From a virus: a stretch of DNA of 34,837 nucleotides. A program made the translations under genes and the position numbers. Shown here one piece after another: positions 16,709 through 22,988 of the stretch. How positions within the stretch are numbered: position 1 is the stretch's first letter; every line of letters starts with the position of its first letter. The stretch is from the IMG/VR virus record IMGVR_UViG_3300042294_002629, positions 1-34,837 of that record; one strand, 5' to 3'. The notes beneath the pieces were generated by a model, which was given only the letters and a program-made list of their open reading frames with translations, was not told the origin of the DNA and did not search any database.

Positions 16709-18032
16709 TGTAGTCCTTGAGCCTCATTAGTGGGGCATCGAATCGCAAAGGTACTATTCCGGTGCTACCAGAACGCATCTTGACTTGGTCAATCAGGCAA
16801 AGGTCTTGGTTTGGCAATTCAGCACTGCCTACCTTGGTTGTGGCTGATGGCTCGAAGTAGTACTCTGGCCTGAGCATCATCCAGATAACATCAGCATCCT
16901 GCTCTACTGAACCTGACTCACGCAGATCAGACATTAGTGGCATCTTATCGCTGCGTTCATCTACTCTCCGGCTAAGCTGAGATAAGGCTACCACAGGAAT
17001 CTGGAGTTCTTTGGCAAGTAATTTCAGACCTCTGCTTATTTCGCCTATGATGTTCACTCGGTTTGTCTCCTTTGGATTGACTGAGTTAATCAGTCCGATG
17101 TAATCCACAAAAAGCACCTGCATCTTGTGCTTGTTCTTCCACATGGTTGCCTTGGTTCTGATTTTTGACATATTCAGATAGCCTTCATCACTGATCTTGA
17201 TAGGCCATTGCTTCATAAGGTGTACCGCATCATTGATAGCATTCTTGTCATATGGATTAAGGTCACCTTGTTTGATTTTATAGGCAAAGACTTTGCTTTC
17301 CTGAGAAGCTAATCGCTGCACCAGTTCATGCTTGGTCATCTCAAGGCTAAATAAGCCAGAGCCTATGCCTTGGGTTGCTAAGTTGCGAATTATGGTGACA
17401 GCAAGTGCAGTCTTGCCTTGTCCTGGTCTTGCACCTATGATGGTAAGCTCACCATTGACCAGACCTCCGCATAATTTGTCAAGTGCTGCTATGCCTGTCC
17501 GGTATCCGGCTATGTCTCCAGGCTGACTATTGAGCCAAATTTTAGCTGATTCATCCAGTTGCTTCTGGAAGTCATCATCAGACTTGGTGATGGTGCTGGC
17601 AAGTATGTTGTCAAACTTAGACTGATACTCGGAAAAAAGGTCGAAGATGTCTCCGGAATCAGATTGAGATTTCTGAAGTAGTTCTAAGCTAAACATGTAA
17701 ACCTTTGCCTTTAGGTATAGCTCAATCAGTAGTCGGCAATGGGTTTCAGTGTGACCGGGCTGCTTGAGACTGGCAAAGACCTTGGATATTGAGCGCAGAC
17801 CTCCGGCTTCTTTAAGTAGTCCTGACTTCTTGATTGTGGCTACTGTGGTCTCCAGGTCTACATGTTCTCCGGCATCCTGAAGTGCCTGGATTGCCTTGGC
17901 TATGATCTTGTGCTGCTCATTCTGGAAGCAGTCAAGTGTTGGCAGGATAGAGAAAGCTGTTAGCCTATCCTCCGGTGAGATCATCATTGCGGAGAGGACT
18001 TGCCTCTCCAGTTCTGAATTTTCGAATTGCAT
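16701..18032 (-). CDS. dnaB: Replicative DNA helicase, DnaB type
   Basis: A 443-residue full-length DnaB-family helicase. Residues 1 to about 105 are the DnaB N-terminal helical domain (MQFENSELERQVLSAMM). The RecA-like domain shows Walker A GARPGQGKT (200-208), FSLEM (228-232), Walker B LFVDYIGLI (307-315), SQLSRRVDER (351-360) and SDLRESGSVEQDADV (368-382) with the arginine finger region after it. It unwinds the fork as a hexamer during phage replication. The replication initiator-like gene is 11 bases upstream, as usual for phages that load their own helicase. Confidence 0.95.
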   Translation of the reverse strand: MQFENSELERQVLSAMMISPEDRLTAFSILPTLDCFQNEQHKIIAKAIQALQDAGEHVDLETTVATIKKSGLLKEAGGLRSISKVFASLKQPGHTETHCRLLIELYLKAKVYMFSLELLQKSQSDSGDIFDLFSEYQSKFDNILASTITKSDDDFQKQLDESAKIWLNSQPGDIAGYRTGIAALDKLCGGLVNGELTIIGARPGQGKTALAVTIIRNLATQGIGSGLFSLEMTKHELVQRLASQESKVFAYKIKQGDLNPYDKNAINDAVHLMKQWPIKISDEGYLNMSKIRTKATMWKNKHKMQVLFVDYIGLINSVNPKETNRVNIIGEISRGLKLLAKELQIPVVALSQLSRRVDERSDKMPLMSDLRESGSVEQDADVIWMMLRPEYYFEPSATTKVGSAELPNQDLCLIDQVKMRSGSTGIVPLRFDAPLMRLKDYNE

Positions 18033-18043
18033 TTTGTTTTGGT

Positions 18044-18769
18044 TTAGGGAGTAAATGTATAAGATTCGTGCAAAGGTCTGCTCCTGCGAGCAGGTAGGTC
18101 AGGTGGTGGGGGCGGAACATAAGTGGTTTGCTCGTTATTTTGGTTTTTAAGAATCCAGTTGTTAAGTACTGTTGTTTTCCAGTTAAGAATTGGCTTACCA
18201 AATTTATTATGCCAGTTTAGGTCTTTATAATGAAAGAAGCATTTTTCAGCTAAGTATGTGCTTGCTCCATGCTCATGAAAGTATGCTTCTATTTGCTCAA
18301 AAGTAGGAGGCACAAATTGAGTCTTTTTAGCTATTGGCTTTTTTTTAGGCTTAGCTTCTGGCTTACTATTATTATTGTTTTCAATGTTTAATTGTTTAGA
18401 TTGTTTATCTATGGTATCACCGCTTGTATCTGTGCTTGTACTCTGCTTGTCCTCTGCTTGTATCGCTGCTTGAGCATTTTCGCTCAGGCGCAAAGAGATA
18501 ATTCTTGATTGATTTTGATTTATTGAGGACTGAATTTCTTTGATAAATCCCCAATTTTTTAAGTCCTCTAATGCTGCATAAAAAGTATTCCGATTGCCTA
18601 TTCCAGTGTACTCCCTGGTCTCATCGGTAGGCAGTCCGAATGATTCTTTCCATTGAAGTCTATTATTAAGTTCAACACACCAACAGTACAATGCAGTGTG
18701 CTGAGCTTTGACTTTTGGATTGTTGTAGGCAAAATCAAACCATTGCCTGGTAAGTTGATAACCGTTCAT
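18044..18769 (-). CDS. Replication initiator-like protein with winged helix
   Basis: A 241-residue protein. Residues 1 to about 90 look like a winged-helix initiator domain (QLTRQWFDFAYNNPKVKAQH, then DETREYTGIGNRNTFYAALE, typical recognition-helix layout). A Ser/Thr/Asn/Lys-rich linker (about 105-150) follows. The end has a DnaD-like helical pattern with KFGKPILNWKTTVLNNW (about 190-206) and a proline run. This build, directly before dnaB, is typical of phage proteins that open the origin or load the helicase. The start overlaps the previous stop (ATGA). The origin may lie within or near this gene but I see no iterons. Confidence 0.7.
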   Translation of the reverse strand: MNGYQLTRQWFDFAYNNPKVKAQHTALYCWCVELNNRLQWKESFGLPTDETREYTGIGNRNTFYAALEDLKNWGFIKEIQSSINQNQSRIISLRLSENAQAAIQAEDKQSTSTDTSGDTIDKQSKQLNIENNNNSKPEAKPKKKPIAKKTQFVPPTFEQIEAYFHEHGASTYLAEKCFFHYKDLNWHNKFGKPILNWKTTVLNNWILKNQNNEQTTYVPPPPPDLPARRSRPLHESYTFTP

Positions 18770-18978
18770 ATATCATCAACTTTTAGTGTTTTGTCCAAAA
18801 ATGACATTAACCAAGTGGCCTCAATTTTAAGCAACTCCATTGATTGCTTAATTTGCCATTGGTTGTTTTTAAACTCCATTATTCTAACCTGATATATGTC
18901 ATCATCATGGAAATATTCCATTTCAAATGCATGTTCCTGTTGAATGTGTCTTACCTTAAATGTTGTTGTGATGTTCAT
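18766..18978 (-). CDS. Hypothetical protein (70 aa)
   Basis: A 70-residue protein with a beta-rich start (FKVRHIQQEHAFEMEYF, YQVRIMEF) and a helical end (ELLKIEATWLMSFLDKTLKV). It sits directly after the 30-residue ORF, with ATGA overlaps on both sides, so it is translated from the structured leader transcript. Family not recognised. Confidence 0.55.
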   Translation of the reverse strand: MNITTTFKVRHIQQEHAFEMEYFHDDDIYQVRIMEFKNNQWQIKQSMELLKIEATWLMSFLDKTLKVDDI

Positions 18979-19067
18979 AACAAAAACCCCATCCGGCTTT
19001 CCTGTGTGAGACCAGCGAACCTATAACGCTGCACAGTACGACCGAATGGGGCTTTTAATTTCTTCAT
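18975..19067 (-). CDS. 30-residue leader ORF inside a structured RNA
   Basis: ATG at 19067 opens MKKLKAPFGRTVQRYRFAGL, then TQESRMGFLL, ending with a TGA that overlaps the ATG of the 70-residue gene. It is very basic. The frame is preceded by an A/T-rich leader with ATG-proximal TAAATAAATCT, as for other genes here. Nearly the whole frame folds into the long hairpin at 18987-19051, so it may be a regulatory leader peptide, a real small basic protein, or chance. The exact four-base overlap favours translation. Confidence 0.45.
   Translation of the reverse strand: MKKLKAPFGRTVQRYRFAGLTQESRMGFLL
18987..19051 (-). ncRNA. Structured RNA element in the leader of the replication genes
   Basis: On the minus strand CCCCATTCGG pairs with CCGGATGGGG over 10 bp (one G-T pair). 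Inside, CTGTG pairs with CACAG and the adjacent CAGCG pairs with CGCTG, with a 6-base bulge and a 9-base terminal loop. The 3' side is followed by TTTTTGTT on the minus strand and by CTTTTAATTT on the plus strand, so it could also act as a terminator in either direction. It ends just before the ATG at 18978. A tRNA was ruled out. Best guess is a cis-regulatory or attenuator element. Confidence 0.45.
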
Positions 19068-19081
19068 AGATTTATTTAACC

Positions 19082-19118
19082 CGGGTCTCAATCGGGGGCT
19101 TTCGCCAGTGCAAACTTA
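19082..19118 (-). promoter_or_regulatory. Candidate -7 box TAAGTTTG and short leader hairpins
   Basis: Minus-strand TAAGTTTG (19118-19111) matches TAnnTTTG exactly. Downstream, the transcript would begin with GGC-GAAA-GCC, a GNRA-type tetraloop hairpin, and a second possible small stem CCCG/CGGG, before the 30-residue ORF. No -33 TTTG at the right spacing is visible. Confidence 0.3.
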
Positions 19119-19128
19119 ATAAATACTT

Positions 19129-19428
19129 TTAGATTCCACTATGTAAGACCGCAAAAAAGAAAGCACTGATGGCAATGGAGAACACAATAAAGACAGTTGC
19201 AATGGTTCTCCAGGTCTCATACTTCCGGATGTATGTCCACTTTGCCTCCTCCATTTCAAAGAGTGATTGCTCCCAGAAGTCTTTCTGGGTCTTGGCTACC
19301 TCCATTTCTTTCCGCAGCTCAGCATTGGCTTCTTTATGGTAGTCTCTGCTTCGCCTATGGTTGTCAGCATTGGCCTGAGCCTTGGCTAATTTAGCCCTTA
19401 GTACTTCGATTTCAGTCAGTTCTTCCAT
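19129..19428 (-). CDS. Coiled-coil protein with carboxyl membrane anchor
   Basis: A 99-residue protein. Residues about 3-70 are a charged coiled coil (IEVLRAKLAKAQANADNHRR and on), and residues about 74-96 are one membrane segment (IATVFIVFSIAISAFFFAVL). It is therefore tail-anchored with the coiled coil in the cytoplasm. Its gene overlaps the small membrane gene upstream by 13 bases, so the two are probably made together. A role in anchoring replication, in superinfection exclusion or in host takeover is possible; nothing in the sequence decides. Confidence 0.6.
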   Translation of the reverse strand: MEELTEIEVLRAKLAKAQANADNHRRSRDYHKEANAELRKEMEVAKTQKDFWEQSLFEMEEAKWTYIRKYETWRTIATVFIVFSIAISAFFFAVLHSGI

Positions 19429-19553
19429 TGGTTAAATTTTTTTAAAGATTTTTTTGCAAATAAATGGTCTAAAAAACGAATCAGCAAAACGAATGCCCAA
19501 AAAAATATGTGCAGCCAGATCCACTCAATGAAGAAGGTATATAGGCTGCTCAT
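19416..19553 (-). CDS. Small membrane protein (45 aa)
   Basis: A 45-residue protein: MSSLYTFFIEWIWLHIFFWA, then FVLLIRFLDHLFAKKSLKKF and NQWKN. One long Trp/Phe-rich membrane segment (about 6-28) is followed by a basic tail. The ATG overlaps the methyltransferase stop (ATGA) and the end runs 13 bases into the coiled-coil membrane gene. The tight overlaps make it a real gene. It fills the otherwise empty space 19429-19549. Confidence 0.65.
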   Translation of the reverse strand: MSSLYTFFIEWIWLHIFFWAFVLLIRFLDHLFAKKSLKKFNQWKN

Positions 19554-20107
19554 ATAAAAACCATTAAAGAGTTCTTAAACCACCATAGGCTGGCAGCTTT
19601 GCGGAGTTGATTGGTCAGAGTATTCTCAAGGTAATAACCTCTTGCCTGCATCTGCTGCATTATATAATCATTGGTCTGGCAATTGACATGCCCATCACCA
19701 TCCTGCCCAGGCACTGCCCAGCTAAGGATGATAATGCCATCCTCTATGCCATGCTTAATTAGGTTGTCCAGGAATGCCTGCTCAAACTCTGCCGGGATGT
19801 GTTCGCCTACTTCCAGAGACATTACGCACTTAAACTGCTTCAGCAGGTTAAACCGCTGGCTAAGGTCTTTGACCTGCCCAATGCCTCCAGATAATTGCTC
19901 AGTCCAAGGGTTGCCATCGTAAGCCTCCACAACTAAGCCATGCCTCCGGAAGAATCTGGCATACTCACCAGTGCCACATCCGAAGTCTACCAGGGTGTCA
20001 GCCTTGCGAGCTTTCAGAATCTTTAAAATTGCACCTGCCAGCCTGCTATCATGCGCATGGCCTTCCTTTGTTGGATTCTCCCAGAATCCTTTGTCATTTA
20101 TTTTCAT
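19550..20107 (-). CDS. SAM-dependent methyltransferase, class I
   Basis: A 185-residue protein with motif I TLVDFGCGTGEYARFF (38-53), an acidic residue at the end of the second strand (VVEAYDGN) and the later motif MSLEVGEHIP. It is a compact Rossmann-fold methyltransferase. No DPPY-type motif is present, so a small molecule, sugar or protein substrate is more likely than DNA. The ATG at 20107 is preferred; the frame can be extended only to a rare ATT codon. It overlaps the nuclease gene by 14 bases. Confidence 0.75.
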   Translation of the reverse strand: MKINDKGFWENPTKEGHAHDSRLAGAILKILKARKADTLVDFGCGTGEYARFFRRHGLVVEAYDGNPWTEQLSGGIGQVKDLSQRFNLLKQFKCVMSLEVGEHIPAEFEQAFLDNLIKHGIEDGIIILSWAVPGQDGDGHVNCQTNDYIMQQMQARGYYLENTLTNQLRKAASLWWFKNSLMVFI

Positions 20108-20480
20108 AGTAGTAATCAATCATAGTTATAACTTCATCCAATGACCAGGAGACAATCACCAGCCAGTTGGCAGCAACTAACTTGTCAAAAATTGACAACT
20201 GCTGATCTGATGGTTTATTGTAACCTACCTTTAGCTCAATAGCCATCCCGGAGTAGCCTTTGCGCTGATCCATTATAAGACAGTCTGGAATGCCTGCCTT
20301 TACTCCCATGCCCTTCAGCTTGCTTGCCTCTATTGCATTCCGGCTGCCACCATTTGGGCAGTGAAACCAGAATGCGCCTATGGTGTCCAGATAGCGAGCA
20401 ACTGCCTTCTGGAAGTTATCCTCCGAACCGACATACTTTTTGAAGTCTGGGTTAGGCTTAATGATCTCCGGCAATTGCAT
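20094..20480 (-). CDS. VRR-NUC domain nuclease
   Basis: A 128-residue nuclease of the PD-(D/E)XK superfamily, VRR-NUC family. The motifs are all present: EDNFQKAVARYL (20-31), CPNGGSRNAIEASKLKGMGV (41-60), GIPDCLIM (D66), AIELKVG (E82, K84) and SDQQ (91-94). In phages it likely acts on branched DNA, as a Holliday-junction or flap nuclease. The ATG at 20480 was chosen; the upstream ATG at 20525 lies in the shared promoter region and adds an unrelated stretch. It is the first gene of the long leftward operon. Confidence 0.85.
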   Translation of the reverse strand: MQLPEIIKPNPDFKKYVGSEDNFQKAVARYLDTIGAFWFHCPNGGSRNAIEASKLKGMGVKAGIPDCLIMDQRKGYSGMAIELKVGYNKPSDQQLSIFDKLVAANWLVIVSWSLDEVITMIDYYYENK

Positions 20481-20503
20481 TTCAAATATTATTCCTGCCA
20501 AAA

Positions 20504-20530
20504 TATTTTTGCATTTACTTTGCAAACCTA
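20504..20530. promoter_or_regulatory. Divergent promoter region of the main early operons
   Basis: Plus-strand TATTTTTG (20504-20511) and minus-strand TAGGTTTG (20530-20523) both match TAnnTTTG. A TTTC 20 bases upstream of the plus box is a weak -33 candidate. The two starts would face each other and give short leaders to the gene at 20541 and the nuclease gene at 20480. The stretch AAATATTTTTGCA recurs before 20993 and 27243. Confidence 0.45.
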
Positions 20531-20540
20531 AACCAAAAGA

Positions 20541-20903
20541 ATGGACTTGTTAAAGATTTCTGACTTCTGCCGGAAGTACAAGCTGCCTCCGCACCGATTT
20601 ACCAGGTACAAGCGACTGTTTCACACTCAGCAGGTGGATGGCTATAAGAATCCCTGGGTAAAGGTGGATGAGTGGAATCTGGCTATGGTTGCTGACATCC
20701 TTCAGCATACCGGCACTCGGAGGCATAAGCAGAGGCTAAGCCTGGATGCCTTCTGCATTAAGCATGGTTTGACCACTGAACACTTCAAAAAGGTATGTCA
20801 CCGGATGAACCTGGAGGATCAAAATGGACAATTAATGGTGGTGGATAGCAAGCACAATTATGCCCTCCTGAAGCATGGGAGGCTATATCGGACAAAAAAC
20901 TAA
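20541..20903 (+). CDS. Possible DNA-binding protein with two HTH-like halves
   Basis: A 120-residue very basic protein. Its two halves look alike: LLKISDFCRKYKLPPHRFTR (3-22) matches RLSLDAFCIKHGLTTEHFKK (65-84) in spacing (F-C-x-K-x-x-L-x-x-x-x-F), each followed by a beta strand and a helix. This layout suggests two helix-turn-helix units from an internal duplication. It is the first gene right of the divergent promoter and stands alone before the next promoter, as phage regulators often do. Regulator is therefore a reasonable but unproven call. Confidence 0.5.
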   Translation: MDLLKISDFCRKYKLPPHRFTRYKRLFHTQQVDGYKNPWVKVDEWNLAMVADILQHTGTRRHKQRLSLDAFCIKHGLTTEHFKKVCHRMNLEDQNGQLMVVDSKHNYALLKHGRLYRTKN

Positions 20904-20931
20904 AAAAAAAGTAAAATATTTTTGCAGATAA

Positions 20932-20962
20932 TTTGCAGATATAAATTCTGTGCTTACCTTTG
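20932..20962 (+). promoter_or_regulatory. Promoter with both Bacteroidota boxes
   Basis: TTTG at 20932-20935 and TACCTTTG at 20955-20962 are 19 bases apart, exactly the TTTG-N19-TAnnTTTG arrangement known for Bacteroidota sigma-ABfr. The ATG of the next gene is 30 bases downstream. A second -7-like TATTTTTG lies at 20917-20924. This is the best-supported promoter of the window. Confidence 0.6.
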
Positions 20963-20992
20963 TCTCAACATTTACCAAAAACAATTACAATT

Positions 20993-21217
20993 ATGATTCA
21001 GTCATTCGTACCTATGTCAGCAGCCTATAACGCATCAACTGACACATTAGTAGTTCACTTCATCGGCACAGAGAAGCACCGTTATCACAATCGTGAGGAG
21101 GCTCAGAAAGCATTAGGCTTCCCATGTGAGTACTCTGCATCTGATTACAAGCGTTTTCGCAAGTCAGGCACAACCATCATTCGTACTGATTTAGGTGTAA
21201 TTATTAATCCTAAATAA
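20993..21217 (+). CDS. Small protein, weakly KTSC-like (74 aa)
   Basis: A 74-residue protein. MIQSFVPMSAAYNASTDTLV and VHFIGTEKHRYHN resemble the strand-turn-strand of KTSC-type small domains (tyrosine, a V-x-F strand, then a Y near the turn). Residues KRFRKSGTTII follow. The ATG at 20993 is chosen; a longer frame begins with TTG inside the -7 box and cannot be transcribed from it. Function unknown; it opens the plus-strand replication operon. Confidence 0.6.
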   Translation: MIQSFVPMSAAYNASTDTLVVHFIGTEKHRYHNREEAQKALGFPCEYSASDYKRFRKSGTTIIRTDLGVIINPK

Positions 21218-21219
21218 TT

Positions 21220-21318
21220 ATGACCGAACACCCACAAATGCCCCTAAAGGATCAGCTTATCCTTTTTGCAAAACTCTTCGCAATCTGGGCAGTTTGCGCT
21301 ATCGTTTACGCACTTTAA
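21220..21318 (+). CDS. Small membrane protein (32 aa)
   Basis: MTEHPQMPLKDQLILFAKLF then AIWAVCAIVYAL. A single hydrophobic segment fills the second half. It starts two bases after the previous stop, with an ordinary A/T-rich leader, so it is likely translated. Function unknown. Confidence 0.45.
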   Translation: MTEHPQMPLKDQLILFAKLFAIWAVCAIVYAL

Positions 21319-21348
21319 TTTTTGTTCAATTTATAAACCAATAGATGT

Positions 21349-22047
21349 ATGGCAATTATTGCTAAATCTACCGGAGAAAGCACTCAGAGAGAGCTTATCC
21401 CTGCTGGCACTTATGTAGCCAGATGTTACAGTGTTGTTCACCTAGGCCACATCGTGCAGAAGTACATGGGCGAGGAGAAATTAGTAGACCTGGTCAGGTT
21501 TACTTGGGAGCTTCCAACCGAGCTTAGGTGCTTCAATCAGGACAAGGGCATGCAGCCCTGCGCAATTAGCAAGGAGATGACCTTTAGTCTACATGAGCAG
21601 TCCAACCTCAGAGCCATGCTCAATACTTGGAGAGGCAAGGCACTTACCGAAGATGAGGCTAAAGCCTTTGACCTAGCCAGACTTATAGGCAAGGAATGCA
21701 TGATTAACCTGATCCATCAGCCAAGCAAGAACAACCCTGAGAAGGTCTATGAGCGCATAGCTGCTGTGCTGCCAATGATGAAAGGCATGGTTTGCCCTCC
21801 TCAAGTCAATCCATCAATGGAGTTCTCAGTCCTTGAGTTTGACAGGGAGAAGTTCATGAGCTTGCCATCATTTCTTCAAGAGATGATAGTTGGCAGCAAG
21901 GAATATCAGGCAATGATGAAAGCCCCTGCTCCTGCTCCGGCAGTGGCAACTCCTACTCCGGCACAACAGCAGGAGATGCTCTATGCACAGCACCAGGCTC
22001 AGGTAGCTGCTCAGGTTGAAAGTTTTGAGGATCAATTGCCTTTTTAA
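21349..22047 (+). CDS. Phage replication/recombination protein with SSB-like tail
   Basis: A 232-residue protein. Residues about 15-165 are a beta-rich domain (PAGTYVARCYSVVHLGH, VRFTWELP, KEMTFSLHEQSNLRAMLNTW) like the DUF669-type and single-strand-binding proteins of phages. A Pro/Ala/Gln linker follows (APAPAPAVATPTPAQQQEML). The end ESFEDQLPF is acidic with a final Pro-Phe, like the protein-docking tip of bacterial SSB (DDDIPF). I infer an ssDNA-binding protein serving the phage replisome. It is followed by a Gp157-family gene, often paired with such proteins in siphophages. Confidence 0.65.
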   Translation: MAIIAKSTGESTQRELIPAGTYVARCYSVVHLGHIVQKYMGEEKLVDLVRFTWELPTELRCFNQDKGMQPCAISKEMTFSLHEQSNLRAMLNTWRGKALTEDEAKAFDLARLIGKECMINLIHQPSKNNPEKVYERIAAVLPMMKGMVCPPQVNPSMEFSVLEFDREKFMSLPSFLQEMIVGSKEYQAMMKAPAPAPAVATPTPAQQQEMLYAQHQAQVAAQVESFEDQLPF

Positions 22048-22050
22048 GTT

Positions 22051-22425
22051 ATGGAAGTAGTTAAAGCACCTACCGGACAGTTGGCAATCATATTGTCAAA
22101 GGAAGAGCAAAAAATACTGATGCAAACCTTAATGGGTGGAGTTCAGGAGGAAATAAAATTTGATGAAACTCCACTTAATGAAGATCCATTTAAAAACTTT
22201 AAGAAAAACACTAAAGATGCGTTAGTCGAATTAGTTAAGACATTTAAATGCTCTCCATTTACTGGTCATCAAACAACCGACATTAGAAGAAAGTACTATG
22301 TTCCAGACATTCAGAACACACTTAGACTATTAAGTCAAAGAGGTCATATGACTATTGAACGAAAGTCTGATAATGTAAATGTTTATCAATTTAATGAAAG
22401 ACTATGCAGACACTTTGGCAACTAA
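22051..22425 (+). CDS. Hypothetical protein (124 aa), AT-rich
   Basis: A 124-residue protein with a winged-helix-like second half (VELVKTFKCSPFTGHQTTDI, then LRLLSQRGHMTIERK and NVYQF, i.e. helices and a beta wing). DNA is notably AT-rich (18 G/C in 22201-22260) beside the more GC-balanced neighbours. It begins 3 bases after the previous stop and overlaps the next gene by 22 bases. Function unknown; possible DNA binding. Confidence 0.55.
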   Translation: MEVVKAPTGQLAIILSKEEQKILMQTLMGGVQEEIKFDETPLNEDPFKNFKKNTKDALVELVKTFKCSPFTGHQTTDIRRKYYVPDIQNTLRLLSQRGHMTIERKSDNVNVYQFNERLCRHFGN

Positions 22426-22907
22426 CACAAGACGAACTCTCCTTCATCGCATTGATGGAGGAGAACGGAGGCGAGGTCAATGATGAGATCATGGAAGACC
22501 TTGCCATCAGGAGGGAGAACTTCCAGACTAAGGCTGAAGCCTATGCTAAGTTCATCCTGAAACTTGAATCAGAGGCTGAGCAAGCTGCTGCTGAGATTAA
22601 GCGCATACAAGCACTGAAGAAAGCCAAGGAGAACACTGTTGCCCGGCTAAGAGATACACTGTTGGCTGCTCTTATGGTCTTCACTGAGGAGGACAGCAAG
22701 GGCATTCGCAGATATGAAACTCCATTAGCTAAACTTAGCACACGAAAATCACACTCAGTCGAAATACTTGATGACACGATTATCCCGGATGAGTTCTGGG
22801 TGATTAAAAAGGAGGTCAGCAAGTCCAGCATTAGCCAGTCCATAAAGGATGGCTTACAAGTACCAGGGGCGCAGATGAAGGAAAACATCAGTCTCTCGCT
22901 CAGGTAG
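22404..22907 (+). CDS. Siphovirus Gp157-family protein
   Basis: A 167-residue protein with the layout of the Siphovirus Gp157 family: helical coiled-coil from the start (ELSFIALMEENGGEVND, EAYAKFILKLESEAEQAAAE, KKAKENTVARLRDTLLAALM), then VEILDDTIIPDEFW, then the signature end ISQSIKDGLQVPGAQMKEN. Family members were linked to phage resistance in Streptococcus thermophilus and lie in replication modules. Its biochemical role is not known. It closes the plus-strand operon, with the bidirectional terminator just downstream. Confidence 0.85.
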   Translation: MQTLWQLTQDELSFIALMEENGGEVNDEIMEDLAIRRENFQTKAEAYAKFILKLESEAEQAAAEIKRIQALKKAKENTVARLRDTLLAALMVFTEEDSKGIRRYETPLAKLSTRKSHSVEILDDTIIPDEFWVIKKEVSKSSISQSIKDGLQVPGAQMKENISLSLR

Positions 22908-22941
22908 TGTTTATTGGTTAAAATGTTAAACAGGTAACATG

Positions 22942-22976
22942 AAAAAGGGAGGCTTTTGGCCTCCCTCTTTCTTTTA
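22942..22976. terminator. Bidirectional intrinsic terminator
   Basis: GGGAGGC-TTTTG-GCCTCCC (22947-22965), a perfect 7-bp stem with an extra A-T pair, flanked by GAAAAA on the left and TCTTTCTTTT on the right. It separates the converging Gp157 gene and major capsid gene and can stop transcription from both. Confidence 0.85.
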
Positions 22977-22988
22977 GTACAATCTCAA

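Noticed and set aside
18987-19051. tRNA-like structure
   Set aside because: The stem pattern resembles an acceptor stem but there is no cloverleaf, no anticodon arm and no T-loop in the right place.
20481-20525. Upstream ATG at 20525 for the VRR-NUC gene
   Set aside because: It would use the divergent promoter region as coding sequence; the VRR-NUC domain starts after 20480.
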